Positions 55,253 through 64,000 of a stretch of DNA of 64,000 nt are shown in pieces (position 1 is the stretch's first letter; every line of letters starts with the position of its first letter). Both the position numbers and the translations under genes were made by a program. Source of the DNA: Hydrangea macrophylla (Eukaryota; Streptophyta; Magnoliopsida; Cornales; Hydrangeaceae); the NCBI GenBank assembly GCA_033977485.1, contig CM066991.1, positions 128,607,999-128,671,998 of the forward strand. Direction: 5' to 3'. The notes under the pieces were generated by a model. It was not told the DNA's origin. It ran no database searches and worked only from the letters and a program-made list of their open reading frames with translations.

Positions 55253-55944
55253 TGTCACGCCCCGACGTAGCATAAATATGGAAAGCGTTTAATTTCCTTT
55301 ATGGACCCGTAGGTCGCGACAGTTTGAAGGATCGATTCCGTCCCAAAACGTCGAACAACATAAAACCATTAATCAGAGTAGGGTAATCAGGGCTCATAAA
55401 AATTTTTCTAACTTATTACATCCTATGGTACGGGGTTTACTAAGGCACAGACCGCCTTGAAAATAAAACAATACTTAAAGTCTATTACAGTCATCCTTAT
55501 TACAAAACCAAAACATATCTTTAAGCACATAAACATAAAACATATAAAAGTAACATCTCTTCTCAGCAACTGATCTCAATTAGCATAATCATACGGTTCA
55601 TCCTGATTATTACCTGCAAAGCCTGGACACGAATGTCCAGGACGCATCAACGCCGTCAGCTTCAAGAAGCTGGTGAGTATTAAAAACAATACTTTGAATG
55701 TAAAAACATACTCATTTACCTTTTTCCCATTTCCATTTAAATACCACAAGTTTATATTTATGATAAAGAGCTCGTTTTAGAAAACAACCACAACATTATT
55801 TAAAAGATAATTTCACACATATGTGACCGTGTATGAAAACAATGCACCATCTCATCTATCCGACTCTTTTCTCTCGACAACACCCAACAACCCTCTATCC
55901 TACTCCTGGTATCTTTGAAATACTAAGATAGCCACACTTTAGCA

Positions 55945-56205
55945 ACGGGGCGCCAGGGAGTGTCCAGTTTGCCTTACACTTTGGTCCGGGGTACCAGGGA
56001 GTGTCCAATGCCTCACACTTTGAATACCCTAACCGCCATGCAAATACCGGGGCAACCCCCACACAGGTATCCAGACTCGAGTCATTCAGGGAGTGTCTAT
56101 AGGCCACACTTTAGCACTTCCATGGGTGCCAGTGAGTGTCCAAGTTCGGCTTCACACACTTTAACGCTTCCATGGGCGTCAGGGAGTGTCCATTTTTGCC
56201 ACCTT
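55945..56205. repeat. Direct repeats AGGGAGTGTCCA in LTR C
   Basis: Five units of about 40-65 bp, each with (C)AGGGAGTGTC (or GTGAGTGTC) and a following CACACTTT. They occupy the same relative place as the direct repeats of LTR A. Confidence 0.8.
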
Positions 56206-56234
56206 CGCATTTCAAAGACACCCTCATCCTCTTT

Positions 56235-56310
56235 TTCAACTCCAACCACAATCACATCCACAACCACAACCATAACCACAGCCACAATTACAACCACAAC
56301 CACAACCACA
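56235..56310. repeat. (CAACCA)n tract in LTR C
   Basis: About 12 imperfect hexamers; mirrored at 63931-64000 in the other LTR. Confidence 0.9.
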
Positions 56311-56555
56311 ACCACAACTCAAACTCATACTCATACTCTTTCCACACAATCATTACTCTTTTCCACACTATCATTACTCTTTTACACACTACCAACACTC
56401 ACCATGCATGTACAACTGACTCCACATGAATGTCATCAAACTTTAAACATAAAGGAATTCACAGAATTAAAGAAACAATACGCGTACGGGGATTGAAAAT
56501 TCGTAATTCATTGCCTTAATCATTTTAAACATAACTAATAGCATTCTAAAAACTG

Positions 56556-56937
56556 CTACTGAAATCCTCGTTTTCTGTCCAAACGGTGCAGAATCTGAGA
56601 AAATTGCATTAGACAAAAAGTGTGCAGAATCGAGTTTTGCTTGGGACAACGCGGGCAGAACCTTAAATTTCATTCGTTTTCCTAACAAAAATCTGAAAAC
56701 AAAATTCTGCTACTGTTAAAATTAAAAGAGAAAATATTAGATTGAATTTCTAATATACTTTTTCTGCTACTGTAATCCTCATTTTCTGCCCAAACGGTGC
56801 AAAATCTGAGAAAATTGCATTAGACGAAAAGTGTGCAGAATCGAGTTTTACTTGGGACAACGCGGGCAGAACCTTAAATTTCATTCGTTTTCCTAACAAA
56901 AATCTGAAAACAAAATTCTGCTACTGTTAAAATTAAC
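56556..56937. repeat. Tandem duplication in LTR C (period ~209 bp)
   Basis: Two near-identical copies start GCTACTG(A/T)AATCCTC and hold CCAAACGGTGCA, GAAAATTGCATTAGAC and AAGTGTGCAGAATCGAG. A single diverged copy is in solo LTR D (24025-24130). Confidence 0.9.
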
Positions 56938-57850
56938 TACCTAAATCAGTAAATAAGGAATGAGTTACATTTGGAGTGAGTTAGTAATACTCACCGTGAT
57001 GTAGATTGAAGAAGTTGTTGAGAAAGAAATACAATAATTAAGAATCTCCAATTTCAAGCTTGGCTATGGAGGATTGAGCTCTTCAAATTCTGAAATTATT
57101 ATCTCTCTATGTGACTCTCTCAAGCTCTCTATGTTAGGAGTGTAGAATGTGTAGTGTGGTTGGGTGTATAAATACTCAAACTCCCACTTAGAAAACATTT
57201 GCCTAACATCCCACTCATTCTCCATTAATCTCCACTAATTACAAAGAAAGTGCAGCAATGATGTGTAAATATACACTTGCAATTCATAATGCTCCATTGA
57301 TAATTGAAAGGGTAGGTGGAGTTGGTGTGGGTCAAGGTGTGTTTGGGAATCAAGCTTATGGCATTAGGACAACACACATACTACAAGCATTTGCCAAACA
57401 AGGCCTAAGGGAAAACTTTAGCAATAATAATTGGGTATAAAGAAATTTGTCCAATCAGTTACTCCCAAAATTCTGTGGAAGTTTAACACTGCGCGGACAG
57501 TTTTAAACCTAAACTAGTATTTTCGTGACACGGTGTTTATCACAAAAATACAGAAAATTCATTTTAATGTTAGAAATAGTTTTCTGATTTTATAAAAATA
57601 CAGTTTGAGTTTTAAAAGAAATAATTCCACCGTTTTGAAATACAGATTTGAAATTTAACACAGGTATTGCCAGTTTTTATGAAAATTGCATTTTGACCCC
57701 AAAAGTAATTTCAATAATGAGCTTAGTCAAGAAATAAATTTTTCACATAAGAATTGAAATTAGAATATAAACAGACAATGTATATTTAATTTTAAATATA
57801 ATAATGCAATTTTTAAATATGATAATGCAGGAAAAATGCAGGTTATTACA

Positions 57851-57864
57851 CCCTTCCTCCCTTA
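57851..57864 (-). other. Polypurine tract of element C
   Basis: Minus-strand AAGGGAGGAAGGG directly before the 3' LTR start TGTAATAACC. Confidence 0.85.
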
Positions 57865-57895
57865 AACAGGATTTCGTCCCCGAAATCAAGACTAA

Positions 57896-60800
57896 CTAGT
57901 CATGAAACAACTCCGGGTACTTCTTCCTCATATCAGCCTCAACTTCCCACGAGGCTTCATTCTCGTCACGATGATTCCACTGAACCTTCACCAACGGAAT
58001 ATCCTTATTCCGTAACTTTTTGATACTCTGATCCAGAATCTTCACAGGTCTCTCCTTGTAAGAAACGTTAGGACTCGTCTCAATGTCGTCATAACTAACC
58101 ACGTGCGAGGGATCTCGTATGTATTTCCTCAACATACTCACGTGAAACACGTTGTGAACCCCAGACATCTTCGGTGGTAGTGCTAGTTTATAAGCCACTT
58201 TCCCGACACGTTCTAAAATCTCGAACGGTCCAATGAAACGCGGGGCCAACTTCCCTCTCTTGAGACCAAAACGTACCACTCCTCGGGTCGGTGAAACCTT
58301 AAGAAGTACGTGATCTCCAACACTAAATTCCAAATCTTTCCGACGTCGATCGGCATAACTCTTATACCGACTTTGAGCGGTTCTCATCCTTTCCTTGACC
58401 AGGGAAATCTTCTCGTTGGTTTCTCTAACCAAATCTGGTCCCAACAATTCTGTGTCCCCAACCTCTGCCCAACACAATGGAGAACGACATGGTCGTCCGT
58501 ACAGTGCTTCGAACGGAGCCATACCGATACTCGCGTGATAACTATTGTTATAGGCAAATTCAACCAAAGGCAAGTGTGTCTCCCAAGATTCTTCAAAATC
58601 GATCACACAAGCCCTAAGCATATCCTCCATGATCTGATTAACACGTTCAGTTTGCCCATCTGTCTGAGGGTGAAAAGCAGTACTCATCTTGAGTGAAGTT
58701 CCCATAGCTTCTTGCAGACTTTCCCAAAATCCAGAAGTAAAACGTGCGTCACGGTCTGACACAATCGTCACAGGTGCACCGTGAAGTCGCACAACTTGTT
58801 GTATGTACATCCGGCTCATCTTTTCCACCGGGTATGTCATACTGTAAGCAATAAAATGAGCTGACTTCGTCAATCGATCCACAATTACCCAAATAGCGTC
58901 ATGATTCTGCTGCGATCGAGGCAATCCTACTACAAAATCCATCGTTATATGCTCCCACTTCCAACCAGGAATAGGTAGCGGTTGCAATAATCCCGACGGT
59001 CTCTGATGTTCGGCCTTGACCTGCTGACACGTCAAACACTTGGATACAAACTCCGCCACATCCTTCTTCATGCCTTCCCACCAGAAATTTCTCTTCAAAT
59101 CTTTATACATCTTAGTTCCTCCCGGGTGAACTGTATATCTTGACTTATGTGCTTCTTCCAGGATATCCTTCCTAAGCTCTCCAACATCCGGCACACATAA
59201 TCTATTCCTGCACCGATACCCTCCATCGACTCCCACTTTCCATTCTGTCGAGTCCTTCTCTGACATCTTCTTGAACCATGATTGAAACTTCTCATCTTCT
59301 TTCTGAGCTCCAATAATGCGATCAATGAGAACAGGCTGTAGGATAAGACATCCAAAAAGTTGTCCTTCTCCTCTTTCAGCACCCTGTACATCGAACTCCG
59401 CCAACGTCTCCAATGCTCGCCATTCTCTAACCATTAAGGAGGCGATCGTCTCACGAGTCTGCCGACTCAAAGCATCAGCGACCACATTAGCTTTACCAGG
59501 GTGGTATTCCAACGTGAAGTCGTAATCTTTGATCAACTCCATCCATCTGCGCTGCCTCATGTTCAACTCTTTCTGTGTGAACAAATACTTCAGACTCTTG
59601 TGATCGGAGAACAAATCAAACTTCTCACCGTAGAGATAATGTCTCCAAATCTTGAGTGCAAAAACCACTGCTGCCAACTCCAAATCATGAATAGGATAGT
59701 TCAACTCATTCGGCTTCAGCTGCCTGGATCCATAGGCTATAACTCTGTCATCTTGCATAAGTACACACCCTAGTCCTTGATATGATGCGTCACTAAAGAT
59801 AGTGAACTTCTCACCAGGCTTGGGTATTGCTAGTACTGGTGCGGTAGTGAGTCTCTCTTTCAACTCTAGAAAGGCTCGCTCATGCTTCTCTGTCCATTCG
59901 AATTTCAAATTCTTCTTCGTCAACCCAGTCAATGGTGCAGCTATCTTGGAGAATCCCTCAACAAATCTCCTGTAATAGCCTGCGAGTCCAAGAAAACTCC
60001 GAACTTCTGTAGGGTTGCTTGGCCTAACCCAGTTGGATACAGCATCGGTCTTGGACGAATCCACAGAAATTCCTTGAGATGACACCTTGTGTCCCAAAAA
60101 TTTCACTTCTTGCAACCAGAACTCACACTTACTGAACTTGGCATACAAGTGGTGGTCCTTAAGCGTCTGCATCGTAATCCGAAGATGTTGCTCGTGTTCT
60201 TCTCTTGACTTAGAATAGATCAAAATATCATCAATAAAGACGATGACAAACTGATCTAAATAAGGCTTGAATACTCTGTTCATCAGATCCATAAACACTG
60301 CCGGGGCGTTCGTCAATCCAAACGGCATCACCAGAAATTCATAATGACCATATCGGGTTCTGAAAGCAGTCTTAGGTATGTCTTCCTTCCGTACCCTCAA
60401 CTGATGATACCCCGACCTTAGGTCTATCTTGGAAAATATCGTAGCTCCTTGTAGTTGATCAAATAAATCGTCGATCCGAGGCAAAGGATACTTGTTCTTG
60501 ATTGTCACTCGATTCAATTCTCTGTAGTCGATACACAGCCTGAGCGTCCCGTCCTTCTTCTTCACAAATAACACCGGTGCTCCCCAAGGCGATGTACTTG
60601 GACGTACAAAACCTAGGTTCTCGAGCTCTTGTACTTGTCCCTTTAATTCTAGCAGTTCTGTGGGGGCCATTCTGTAGGGAACCTTGGTAATTGGTACGGT
60701 ACCCGGTATAAGCTCAATACAGAACTCTATACTTCTCTCGGGCGGTAATCCAGAAATGTCTTGAAATACTTCTTCGAAGTCCTTGACTACAGGTATAGAT

Positions 60801-62371
60801 GATGCTGTCACCTCTGTACTGACGACTTCGATGTTGGCTAAACATCTTGTGAGGAACATATCTCCCGAAGGGTTACATTGAAAATCAAAGGGTTGATTCT
60901 CATTGTTGGAGAATGTAATTCTCTTCCTCGCGCAATCCAACTTCACTTGATTCTGAGACAGCCAATCCATTCCTAGGATTATGTCGAACTCCTTCATCGA
61001 TAGGACGATCAACCTTGCAGGGATTTCTCGGTCTCCAATCCGTAGAGGACAATCCTTGCATACATGTCCTAAACTGACCGCAGCTCCTATTGGTGATGTA
61101 GCCTTCAAAGCTGTCTCTAAGCGATGAGGTAAGATACCCAATCTCCGAATTGTATTAACAGATATGAATGATAGAGCAGCACCCGTATCAAATAATACTC
61201 TAACATGGGAGTTAAATAGAGTCAATGTACCTTCCACTGCTTGCTGATCAGGTTGAACTTTTCCAAGATCTCCTTCTTCATATACAGCTCCATCATATCC
61301 AGCGGCATCAGGAATAACAGCATTCAAGCAGGTCTGACCCTGTTGTCCATAAGTTGCTTGCTTAGGAGCAGTGCAGAACCTGCTGATGTGACCTGGTTCA
61401 CCACAGTTGAAGCAGACTATTCCTGGCTGAGCAGCACGCCTTGGTGCCCTGCAGTCCCGAGCCACATGTCCAGGGTTGCCACAGTTGAAGCACTTTACAC
61501 CACTACTTCCTTCTCCTACTCGGGGTTGAGTCGGATGGGTAATAGCTTGTGCCTTCTTGCTCCCATCAAAGTTCCTCTTCTGCCCTTGGGTACGGTTCAT
61601 TGGTGGTCTATTTCCAAAATTACCCCTCTGAGGCGGTCGGAATTCCAATTGTTTGCGATATACTCGAGCATCTTCTTCCAGGTCGGTAGCCAGGCCGACT
61701 AGTCCTTCAAATGATTTGTCTAGGTGGTCGAGAGTCAAGCGACGAATTTGCGGTGCCAACCCTTGATTATACTTCCGGATCTTCTTCTCCTCAGTATCAA
61801 CCATGTGCGGGGCAAACCGTGACAGCCTCTCAAACTGTGTGGTATACTCTTGCACCGTCTTGGTTCCTTGCGTCAGATCCATAAATTCCTTCTCTCTTCT
61901 GTGCCTCTCCGTAGCCGGAAAGTACTTCTCCAGAAATCTCCCTTTGAACGCCGTCCACGTCATCCCCATAGCAGCGGTGTTTCCGATAGTGGCTATGACC
62001 GAGTCCCACCAATCTGCAGCGGCGTCGGTCAGTTGAAAAGTAGCCAATCTCCTTTTGTCCATCTCGTTGCATTGGACAGCTTCGAACATGCGGTCCATCT
62101 GTCTTAACCATTGCTCCGCCTTCCAGGGATCCGTGGTACCCGCAAATTGCTCGGGCCTGAGCGCACGGAATCTTTCCAGCAGCTTATCTCCCGTCTGGCG
62201 GTCTCGTTGGTTTTCATTCGCATTACTAACCCTCTCGAGACGTCTAATAAAAGCTTCAAATATTCCCGTGGGGTCGGCAGCCTCGGGCGCTCCTTCAATC
62301 AGATTTCTGTTCCTCCTTGGTCTTCCAGCCATTCTATGCATGATAGGGGTAGTAGAATGAGAAACATGCAT
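57896..62371 (-). CDS. Chromovirus gag-pol polyprotein, uninterrupted (1,491 aa)
   Basis: Residue positions: gag capsid about 65-245; two zinc knuckles ([14 protein letters not shown] at 294-307, [14 protein letters not shown] at 320-333); protease about 385-475 ([19 protein letters not shown]); reverse transcriptase about 590-770 ([12 protein letters not shown], catalytic FIDD at 712-715); RNase H about 855-970 ([24 protein letters not shown]); integrase zinc site 1075-1115 (H-H-C-C), core about 1135-1300 ([27 protein letters not shown]); GPF/Y region at 1381; chromodomain-like end about 1438-1488 ([20 protein letters not shown]). M14 (62332) is an equally likely start because MAGRPRRNR is gag-like. 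No stop or frameshift is seen, unlike B1. It should encode all functions for copying and integration. Confidence 0.95.
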   Translation of the reverse strand: MHVSHSTTPIMHRMAGRPRRNRNLIEGAPEAADPTGIFEAFIRRLERVSNANENQRDRQTGDKLLERFRALRPEQFAGTTDPWKAEQWLRQMDRMFEAVQCNEMDKRRLATFQLTDAAADWWDSVIATIGNTAAMGMTWTAFKGRFLEKYFPATERHRREKEFMDLTQGTKTVQEYTTQFERLSRFAPHMVDTEEKKIRKYNQGLAPQIRRLTLDHLDKSFEGLVGLATDLEEDARVYRKQLEFRPPQRGNFGNRPPMNRTQGQKRNFDGSKKAQAITHPTQPRVGEGSSGVKCFNCGNPGHVARDCRAPRRAAQPGIVCFNCGEPGHISRFCTAPKQATYGQQGQTCLNAVIPDAAGYDGAVYEEGDLGKVQPDQQAVEGTLTLFNSHVRVLFDTGAALSFISVNTIRRLGILPHRLETALKATSPIGAAVSLGHVCKDCPLRIGDREIPARLIVLSMKEFDIILGMDWLSQNQVKLDCARKRITFSNNENQPFDFQCNPSGDMFLTRCLANIEVVSTEVTASSIPVVKDFEEVFQDISGLPPERSIEFCIELIPGTVPITKVPYRMAPTELLELKGQVQELENLGFVRPSTSPWGAPVLFVKKKDGTLRLCIDYRELNRVTIKNKYPLPRIDDLFDQLQGATIFSKIDLRSGYHQLRVRKEDIPKTAFRTRYGHYEFLVMPFGLTNAPAVFMDLMNRVFKPYLDQFVIVFIDDILIYSKSREEHEQHLRITMQTLKDHHLYAKFSKCEFWLQEVKFLGHKVSSQGISVDSSKTDAVSNWVRPSNPTEVRSFLGLAGYYRRFVEGFSKIAAPLTGLTKKNLKFEWTEKHERAFLELKERLTTAPVLAIPKPGEKFTIFSDASYQGLGCVLMQDDRVIAYGSRQLKPNELNYPIHDLELAAVVFALKIWRHYLYGEKFDLFSDHKSLKYLFTQKELNMRQRRWMELIKDYDFTLEYHPGKANVVADALSRQTRETIASLMVREWRALETLAEFDVQGAERGEGQLFGCLILQPVLIDRIIGAQKEDEKFQSWFKKMSEKDSTEWKVGVDGGYRCRNRLCVPDVGELRKDILEEAHKSRYTVHPGGTKMYKDLKRNFWWEGMKKDVAEFVSKCLTCQQVKAEHQRPSGLLQPLPIPGWKWEHITMDFVVGLPRSQQNHDAIWVIVDRLTKSAHFIAYSMTYPVEKMSRMYIQQVVRLHGAPVTIVSDRDARFTSGFWESLQEAMGTSLKMSTAFHPQTDGQTERVNQIMEDMLRACVIDFEESWETHLPLVEFAYNNSYHASIGMAPFEALYGRPCRSPLCWAEVGDTELLGPDLVRETNEKISLVKERMRTAQSRYKSYADRRRKDLEFSVGDHVLLKVSPTRGVVRFGLKRGKLAPRFIGPFEILERVGKVAYKLALPPKMSGVHNVFHVSMLRKYIRDPSHVVSYDDIETSPNVSYKERPVKILDQSIKKLRNKDIPLVKVQWNHRDENEASWEVEADMRKKYPELFHD

Positions 62372-62928
62372 GCAACAGTACTATGACAAAAATTTTCAAA
62401 ATAGTATATATTACTATATCACATACTCGTATTATCACATAAGCATACAATAAAATATATATTAAGTACATATAACACGTATTCGAACTAGAGCTGTCTA
62501 ATAGCAAAGAGGTTGTATTCTTATCCTCTAGACTCTGGTTGTGGGCCATACTGACTATTCCGAGATTTGACTCAGGAAATTTGTCAGTGCCTAAGCTATT
62601 AATGAGGGCTATGGTATGCTTTAACTCCTTAGAAACTCGGCTACTATCTTTCTGTAGGGGTATCATAAGTTATGGTTATCTCGACTAATCCTAAATGGAT
62701 ATGTCTGAAGGTATATGGAAATTGCTATTATTTTTGTCGATGTGACAAGACAAACGGGTAATCATTTCTATGATAAAACCAACTTAGAATTTTAGTTTCT
62801 GAACTAAGGGTAATCCGTACTAAACTAACACTAGAACTTGGTTGTATAGCTTAGTAAAACTTTAGGGTAACCTATGTCACTAATCTATGGCGTGAATAAC
62901 TGAGCCTGGTCAATCTAGAAAACCTATG
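62372..62928 (-). other. Leader of element C between the primer site and gag
   Basis: About 560 bp of AT-rich DNA with no conserved frame, expected to hold the packaging signal. The 110-codon frame at 62334-62666 has no recognisable motif. Confidence 0.6.
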
Positions 62929-62940
62929 GCTCTGATACCA
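62929..62940 (-). other. Primer binding site of element C (initiator tRNA-Met)
   Basis: Minus-strand TGGTATCAGAGC, eight bases inside the 5' LTR boundary at 62949. Confidence 0.92.
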
Positions 62941-62948
62941 CTAAATCC

Positions 62949-64000
62949 TGTCACGCCCCGACGTAGCATAAATATGGAAAGCGTTTAATTTCCTTTATGG
63001 ACCCGTAGGTCGCGACAGTTTGAAGGATCGATTCCGTCCCAAAACGTCGAACAACATAAAACCATTAATCAGAGTAGGGTAATCAGGGCTCATAAAAATT
63101 TTTCTAACTTATTACATCCTATGGTACGGGGTTTACTAAGGCACAGACCGCCTTGAAAATAAAACAATACTTAAAGTCTATTACAGTCATCCTTATTACA
63201 AAACCAAAACATATCTTTAAGCACATAAACATAAAACATATAAAAGTAACATCTCTTCTCAGCAACTGATCTCAATTAGCATAATCATACGGTTCATCCT
63301 GATTATTACCTGCAAAGCCTGGACACGAATGTCCAGGACGCATCAACGCCGTCAGCTTCAAGAAGCTGGTGAGTATTAAAAACAATACTTTGAATGTAAA
63401 AACATACTCATTTACCTTTTTCCCATTTCCATTTAAATACCACAAGTTTATATTTATGATAAAGAGCTCGTTTTAGAAAACAACCACAACATTATTTAAA
63501 AGATAATTTCACACATATGTGACCGTGTATGAAAACAATGCACCATCTCATCTATCCGACTCTTTTCTCTCGACAACACCCAACAACCCTCTATCCTACT
63601 CCTGGTATCTTTGAAATACTAAGATAGCCACACTTTAGCAACGGGGCGCCAGGGAGTGTCCAGTTTGCCTTACACTTTGGTCCGGGGTACCAGGGAGTGT
63701 CCAATGCCTCACACTTTGAATACCCTAACCGCCATGCAAATACCGGGGCAACCCCCACACAGGTATCCAGACTCGAGTCATTCAGGGAGTGTCTATAGGC
63801 CACACTTTAGCACTTCCATGGGTGCCAGTGAGTGTCCAAGTTCGGCTTCACACACTTTAACGCTTCCATGGGCGTCAGGGAGTGTCCATTTTTGCCACCT
63901 TCGCATTTCAAAGACACCCTCATCCTCTTTTTCAACTCCAACCACAATCACATCCACAACCACAACCATAACCACAGCCACAATTACAACCACAACCACA
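62949..64000 (-). mobile_element. 5' LTR of element C, partial
   Basis: Matches 55253-56304 with no difference noticed by eye. It is truncated by the window edge, so its TATA box and start lie outside. Confidence 0.95.

Larger units (their letters stand above)
55253..57850 (-). mobile_element. 3' LTR of element C (2,598 bp)
   Basis: On the plus strand it reads TGTCACGCCCCG...GGTTATTACA. In element orientation: a TATA-like TATTTATA (57168-57175), a donor-like ACGGTGAG (GT at 56994), a block duplicated at 56556-56937, a (CAACCA)n tract (56235-56310), repeated AGGGAGTGTCCA words (55945-56205), two stem-loops (55620-55680), and TTTGCAGGT (AG at 55614-55615). Confidence 0.92.
55253..64000 (-). 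mobile_element. Ty3/gypsy chromovirus C, apparently intact, cut by the window edge
   Basis: Read on the minus strand: 5' LTR (from beyond 64000 to 62949), primer site (62929-62940), leader, a single uninterrupted gag-pol (62371-57896), polypurine tract, 3' LTR (57850-55253). The visible 1,052 bases of the 5' LTR match the 3' LTR with no difference noticed, at a constant offset of 7,696. This points to very recent insertion. The left flank is GTTCA; the matching right duplication should lie near 65,547. Every protein domain needed for autonomous movement is present. Confidence 0.93.

Noticed and set aside
57258..57440. 60-codon plus-strand frame in LTR C
   Set aside because: It is antisense to the element and has no conserved counterpart in the other LTRs.
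58310..62386. Plus-strand frames opposite gag-pol
   Set aside because: They are shadows of the minus-strand polyprotein.

Overview
The window looks like a transposon-rich stretch of a flowering-plant (probably eudicot) nuclear genome. It is AT-rich, has many microsatellites, carries chromovirus-type Ty3/gypsy elements primed by initiator tRNA-Met, and holds one gene of the plant-specific FANTASTIC FOUR (FAF)-like family. I see no prokaryotic organisation and no rRNA or tRNA gene. Species cannot be fixed from the sequence.

Layout. (1) 1-7273: remnant of a non-autonomous Ty3/gypsy element with a Tat-like gag, no pol, a polypurine tract and a 3' LTR. Two solo LTRs of another family ('A', 1255-3509 and 3897-6130) are nested in it. 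(2) 7274-17790: non-coding DNA with microsatellites, a tandem triplet of hAT-like MITEs, foldback elements, a truncated SINE and a 634-bp hAT MITE with an 8-bp target duplication. (3) 17797-18717, minus strand: the FAF-like gene, the only convincing host gene, with MITEs on both sides. (4) 18900-31450: non-coding DNA with more MITEs, an old solo LTR ('D', 22310-25128), a full-length SINE and CACTA-like subterminal repeats. (5) 31454-43585: a reverse-oriented family A LTR split by a complete 9.0-kb Ty3/gypsy chromovirus ('B1', 31865-40865). B1 has near-identical LTRs but a gag-pol broken by six in-frame stops and one frameshift. (6) 44500-50860: a CACTA terminus, a solo LTR related to B1 ('B2'), further MITEs, and a Ty1/copia element cut down to one LTR plus part of gag. 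(7) 52640-54690: a GGT-rich minisatellite with an embedded palindromic unit of about 190-210 bp. (8) 55253-64000: a minus-strand chromovirus ('C') with an uninterrupted 1,491-codon gag-pol. Its LTRs are identical over the roughly 1,050 bp visible of both, and it runs off the right edge.

Most likely novelty. The LTR families share a modular leader that the usual LTR description does not cover. Family A carries two arrays of the palindrome CAATCGATTG, and family B carries an array of the sister palindrome CAGTCGACTG. Families A, B, C and D each have a consensus 5' splice site downstream of the TATA box and a 3' splice site 0.65-1.4 kb further on. In A, B and C the 3' splice site follows compact stem-loops and is followed by a short conserved reading frame. 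This predicts an intron inside the LTR and perhaps an LTR-encoded micropeptide. It is inference from sequence and needs transcript data.
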